64,000 bases of DNA from Boswellia sacra (taxonomy: Eukaryota; Streptophyta; Magnoliopsida; Sapindales; Burseraceae). Each line of letters starts with the position of its first letter. The stretch's first letter is position 1. The notes beneath the pieces were generated by a model. It worked only from the letters and a program-made list of their open reading frames with translations. It had not been told where the DNA came from and did not search any database. Shown piece after piece: positions 59,960-64,000 of this stretch. The DNA lies in assembly GCA_013180625.2 (NCBI GenBank), contig SNVD02002538.1:806001-870000 (forward strand), read 5' to 3'. The position numbers and the translations under genes were made by a program.

Positions 59960-61130
59960 ATGAGGTACCTTAATGTTACAGTGGTTAAAAATAATAATGA
60001 TGAGCTAATTCCCACTCGTATCCAAACCAGGTGGCGAGTTTGCATTGATTATCGGAAGCTCAATTCAACAACTCGCAAGGATCAATTTCCCTTGCCATTC
60101 ATTGATCAAATGCTTGAGAGATTAGTAGGTCATTCTTACTATTATTTTCTTGATGGTTACTCAGGATGTAATCAGATTGTCATTGCCCCTGAGGACCAAG
60201 AGAAAACTAACTACATCCACATACCCATTTGGTACATTTGCCTATTGACGCATGCCATTCGGTCTTTGCAATGCCCCTGCCACTTTCCAAAGGTGTATTT
60301 TCTTCAATTATGTCGAGAATATCATTAAGGTATTTATGGATGACTTTAGTGTTTTTGTTTATTCTTTTAATAAATGCCTTGACAACCTTACACTTATACT
60401 TCAAAGATATATAGAAACTAACCTTGTTCTCAATTGGGAACAATGTTATTTTATGATAGATCAAGGTATAGTTTGGGGACATGTTATTTCTGCTAAGGGT
60501 ATAGAAGTTGATAAATCTAATATAGACCTTATATGTTCCTTGCCACCCCCTACAAGTGCGCGGGATATTCGTTCTTTTCTTGGTCATGCAGTTTTCTATC
60601 ATAGGTTTATAAAAGAATTTTCGAAGATAGCATTGCCCTTATGCAGATTGCTACAAAATGATGTGACCTTTGATTTGATGAGAAATGCAATAAGGCATTT
60701 GAAAAACTGAAAGAACTCTTGTCTTCGGCTCCAGTGATCCAATCACCAAATTGGGATCATCTATTCAAGATCATATGCGATGTAAGTGACTATGCTGTGG
60801 GATTCGTCTTGGGTCTACGAATTGGCAAAATTCCATATGCCATTTACTATGCATCTTGGACTTTAAATGATGTTCAGCTTAACTATTCCACCACTAAGAA
60901 AGAACTGTTAGCGGTTATTTTTGCTTTGGAAAAGTTTCGTTCTTATTTGATTGGCACTAAAGTAAATGTTTATTTTGATCATGCAGCCTTGAGGTACTTG
61001 CTCACAAAGAAAGATGTTAAACTAATGCTTATCAGGTGGATACTCCTCTTACAAGAATTTAACTTAGAGATCAAAGATAAGAGTGGAAGTGAAAACTTAG
61101 TTGCAGACCATCTTAATCGCCTTATCCATG
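59960..61130 (+). pseudogene. Athila reverse transcriptase and RNase H
   Basis: The start of RT is missing. The sequence goes from FEVMRYLN directly to VVKNNNDELIPTR, then WRVCIDYRKLNSTTRKDQFPLP and YYYFLDGYSGCNQI. After a frame change near 60230 come MPFGLCNAPATFQRC and the catalytic IKVFMDDFSVF. RNase H (60719 on) has [32 protein letters not shown] and [11 protein letters not shown]. The frame breaks again near 60710. Loss of the pre-RT segment (about 170 codons by comparison with what I know of the family) marks this copy as defective. Confidence 0.88.
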
Positions 61131-62248
61131 ATGAGGATGCACTACCATTACAAGAAAGTTTTTTGGATGAACAATTACTATCTCTAATTGTAGTAGCCCC
61201 TTGGCATGCAGATATTGTCAACTACTTAGTTACCAAGAAGCTACCAGATGACTTGACTCGAGCTCAAAGAGACAAGATCAAAAAAATTGCCAAGCACTAC
61301 ATATGGGATGATCCATACATATGGAAGCATTGTTCTAACCAAGTGATAAAAAGTTGCGTTTCTGAATCTGAATTTAATTCAATTTTAACCTTATGTTATT
61401 CTTATGCATGTGGAGGTCACATTGGACCAAAAAGAACAGCCCTTAAAGTTTTTGATTGTGGATTCTACTAGCCATCATTATTCAAAGATGCATATCTCTT
61501 TTGCAAAGCTAGTGACCGTTGTCAAAGGACAGGTAATTTAAGTGCCAAAAAATCAAATGCCACAAACCTCTATACTTATTGTTGAAATTTTTGATGTGTG
61601 GGGTATTGATTTCATGGGTCCTTTTCTTTCATCTTGGGTAATGTTTATATTATACTTGCTGTGGATTATGTTTCTAAATGGGTGAAAGCAAAAGCTACAA
61701 GAACTAATGATTCTAAAGTTGTTGTAGATTTTGTGAAATATAACATTTTTGCAAAATTTGGAATACCAAAAGCCATAATTAGTGATAGAGGGACACAGTT
61801 CTGCAACATATCATTTGAAGCCTTGCTCAAGAAATACAATATCACTCACAGGGTGTCTACCGCATATCATCCACAAACTAGTGGTCAAGTTAAAGTTTCA
61901 AATCAAGAAATCAAGTCCATCCTCGAGAAGACAATGAATCCGAACAGAAAAGATTGGACCCTATGGGCATACCAGATTGCTTACAAGACACCTATTGGTA
62001 TGTCTCTATATAGGTTAGTCTATGGTAAGCCATGCCACCTTCCAGTAGAGCTCGAACACAAAGCATGGTGGGTAGTAAAGCTTTGTAAAATGGAGATGGA
62101 TGCTGCTGGTGAACAAAGGAAGCTTCAACTGCTAGAATGGGAAAAACTTAGAAATGATGCCTATGAGAATTCAAAAATATACAAGGAGAGAACTAAGGCA
62201 TTTCATGATAAGATGATCTCCCAGAAGAATTTTGAAGTAGGACAGAAA
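61130..62248 (+). pseudogene. Athila integrase, cut by hAT
   Basis: A zinc finger [17 protein letters not shown] (stop), then CKASDRCQRTG. The integrase core reads [11 protein letters not shown] with AVDY (first Asp), [11 protein letters not shown] (second Asp) and [20 protein letters not shown] (Glu). [16 protein letters not shown] follows, after which the frame passes into hAT sequence at 62249. The continuation is the kind of sequence found at 1850-2092. Breaks at 61471 and near 61620 are independent of the hAT. Confidence 0.9.
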
Positions 62249-62284
62249 CAAGGATGGAGGCAGAATTACCCCTCCTGGATTTGA

Positions 62285-63264
62285 AATTTTTTTTAAAAAG
62301 ATGTATTATCTATTTTGCCCCTTCTATAGTCCAAAATTACAAATTTATATTATAGTTGACCCATTATTTTTTTATTGGTTTCTTCCCTCTTAAGTCTTAC
62401 CCGTGCACTTTACCAAATCCAAAAAACCACTTTATTCTTTTGTGGTCCCATAACTCCCATTTCTTCTTCTTCTTCTTCGTCACTCCATTGGCAACAATTC
62501 ATCAAATCAATACCCATTTATCTTGTGGTGGTCCATCTATTTACATAAAAAGAATTGGAAGTTAGTGTATATTGAGGTAAAACTCTTCTTCTCTTGTCCT
62601 TTAGTTATTACTTTGCACTTTTTCAGTTTCTCTATTTGTTTTTACTCTTCAAGCAATGTGCTGCAATTTCTTTTTCCTTAAATTCGCAAGGGTAAGAGTT
62701 GGCCATGAATCATGATTGTAGGACTTTATTTTTAGATTGCAATTTTTTATATAAATATTTTAATTCTATAAAATATATTAAAAATTATATAGTTAAGTTG
62801 TGTTATGATCAAATAGAAACCAAAAACCTCTAATTTAAACAAATGTTAATTAAATTTAATTATTGTGAGATTGTGGATATTTATAATAATAAAACAATTA
62901 AACAAAACAGAAAAGAAATCTCTCTTTGAAAATTTATATAGACCAAAAGGTTTTATGGCGGTGAATAGTTGATTTTTGTGTTGTCCAACATTTGATTTTG
63001 ATAGACTTTTTGGTCAATTTTTTTAATAATTATAATTCTTAATTTTTTATCATATTTCTTTGAATTCTATATATAAAAATAATTGTTTTCTAATCGTACC
63101 ATTTTTTTAACTTAAAATTTCAAAATCTATTTACTTATTATTTGTACTTTTAAAGTTGTCTATTATTAATATTGAAATAATTATTATTATTCTTATTCTT
63201 ATTATTTGGTTCTTTAGCACTTTCGTTCACACAAGTAATGACAAATTTTTTGTTTTGAAACAAT
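62285..63264 (+). other. hAT 5' non-coding region
   Basis: AT-rich, with a TTCTTC run at 62462-62478. No gene seen. Probably 5' leader or intron of the transposase. Confidence 0.5.
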
Positions 63265-64000
63265 ATGGAGAAATATTTAAAAAAAAAGGCAGCACTCCCA
63301 CCACATCAAGAGAGACATAGTGGTGGTTCTAGTAAAAATATAGAAGTTGATTTGAGAGATCTTCCAATGGATCTTGGACTACGACCTCGAATTTTAGATT
63401 ATGATCCTAATATTAGAGATCACGTCCGAAGAGTATACTTACAAAAAAAACCTTGCCAACCTAGAGGCCATAGTTTTCCTTCTAAAAAATATGGACAAAT
63501 CTCACGGCGATTTGTTACTTCTTGGTTACATGGTTGGAATATAACATAGCAAAAGATGCTGCATTTTGTCTTTATTGCTATCTTTTTAAGCCTGAAATTG
63601 GAGATCAAGGAGGTGGTGATTATCTTGTTGGTCAAGGGTTTTCAAATTGGAAGAAGAAAGAAAAAATTTAAAATCCATGAAAAAGGTGTTAATAGTGCTC
63701 ATAATCATGCTCGAATAATGTGTGAATCACTAATGAAGCAAAGTCAACACCTTGAAACTTGCTTCACCGGATATTCTGATCAAGCTAAAATTGAGTATCG
63801 AACTCGATTGACTTTGACGGTTGATTGTGTTCGTTTTCTTTTAAAATAAGGGCTTGCATTTCGTGGTAATGATGAATCTGACGGTTCAAGTGACCAAGGA
63901 AACTTCCTTGAGCTTTTACGATTTCTCGCTGAGCATAATGAAGATGTTAAAGCTATTACTTTGGAGAATGCTCTTGAGAACCTTAAATTGACATCACTTG
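63265..64000 (+). pseudogene. hAT transposase N-terminal part (TTF zinc finger), broken
   Basis: Begins MEKYLKKKAALPPHQE, then DLPMDLGLRPRILDYDPNIR and RRVYLQKKPCQPRGHSFP, the TTF-type zinc-finger region of plant MYM/TTF hAT transposases. A frame change near 63525 leads to WLEYNIAKDAAFCLYCYLF in another frame, and a second near 63665 to KFKIHEKGVNSAHNHARIM. A TAA at 63847-63849 stands where LLKQGLAF would be expected. It then runs on in frame with the part seen at base 2 of the window. Confidence 0.9.

Larger units (their letters stand above)
56211..62248 (+). mobile_element. Athila-like Ty3/gypsy retrotransposon, 5' part (right copy)
   Basis: 5' LTR, Asp-tRNA-type PBS, gag, protease, RT, RNase H and most of integrase, then an abrupt switch to hAT sequence within the codon run FEVGQK. 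The rest of the element (integrase C-terminus, 3' region, LTR) is expected beyond the window, as in the left copy at 1851-13894. Reading frames are broken many times. Confidence 0.92.
62249..64000 (+). mobile_element. hAT transposon, 5' part (right copy)
   Basis: Starts CAAGGATGGAGGCAG right after GACAGAAA (62241-62248), the same 8-bp target sequence that follows the left copy's 3' end. About 1 kb of AT-rich untranslated sequence precedes the transposase. The final 145 bp match bases 2-146 with 7 differences. Confidence 0.93.

Overview
The window is nuclear DNA from a flowering plant, very probably a eudicot. It is AT-rich and consists mostly of plant transposon families: Ty3/gypsy Athila, Sirevirus-type Ty1/copia, En/Spm-CACTA, MYM/TTF-type hAT, Tourist MITEs and an L1-type LINE. 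The few host genes are plant ones: a RADIALIS-like MYB, a LOG cytokinin-activating enzyme relic, fragments of class III alcohol dehydrogenase (ADH3/GSNOR) and a relic of ATAD3. The species cannot be fixed from the sequence. Only the RADIALIS-like gene (16.1-16.4 kb, minus strand) looks like an intact host gene.

Left block (1-13.9 kb): the 3' half of a hAT element (1-1850) sits inside an Athila-like gypsy element. The integrase C-terminus of that gypsy resumes at 1851 and its 3' LTR is at 12463-13894. Its long 3' region holds an intronless LOG pseudogene (3586-4209), an unidentified ORF relic (2690-3137) and a complete CACTA element (6253-11970, TSD ATA). The CACTA element carries a decayed Transposase_24 gene and two exons plus the intron between them from ADH3.

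Middle block (13.9-27.8 kb): a low-repeat island with the RADIALIS-like gene, simple repeats, a non-autonomous hAT element with a perfect 8-bp TSD (22325-22921), and two unusual minisatellites (26.2-26.9 kb and 27.0-27.26 kb).

Retroelement block (27.8-54.6 kb): a minus-strand Sirevirus-like copia element (27765-36102) is followed by a second partial internal region, giving LTR-internal-LTR-internal order. Next come a 2.2-kb long-TIR element (36624-38794, TSD CTTTGTAA) and a copia element that lacks reverse transcriptase and RNase H but has a perfect AACAC TSD (39786-45674). A LINE 3' fragment broken by a Tourist MITE follows. Last is a 5'-half ATAD3 pseudogene whose first intron holds a complete gypsy element (49227-54330, TSD TAAAT).

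Right block (55.4-64 kb): a foldback MITE, then the 5' LTR, gag and pol of an Athila-like element (56211-62248). It is interrupted in its integrase by the 5' half of a hAT element (62249 to the end).

The most striking observation joins the two ends. The 8-bp target duplication GACAGAAA lies at the 3' end of the left hAT and at the 5' end of the right hAT, at the same codon of the same gypsy integrase. The last 145 bp of the window match the first 146 bp with 7 differences. The two ends are therefore copies of one hAT-in-Athila insertion. Either the window is almost exactly one unit of a head-to-tail duplication of about 63.85 kb, or a gypsy carrying the hAT was itself copied.
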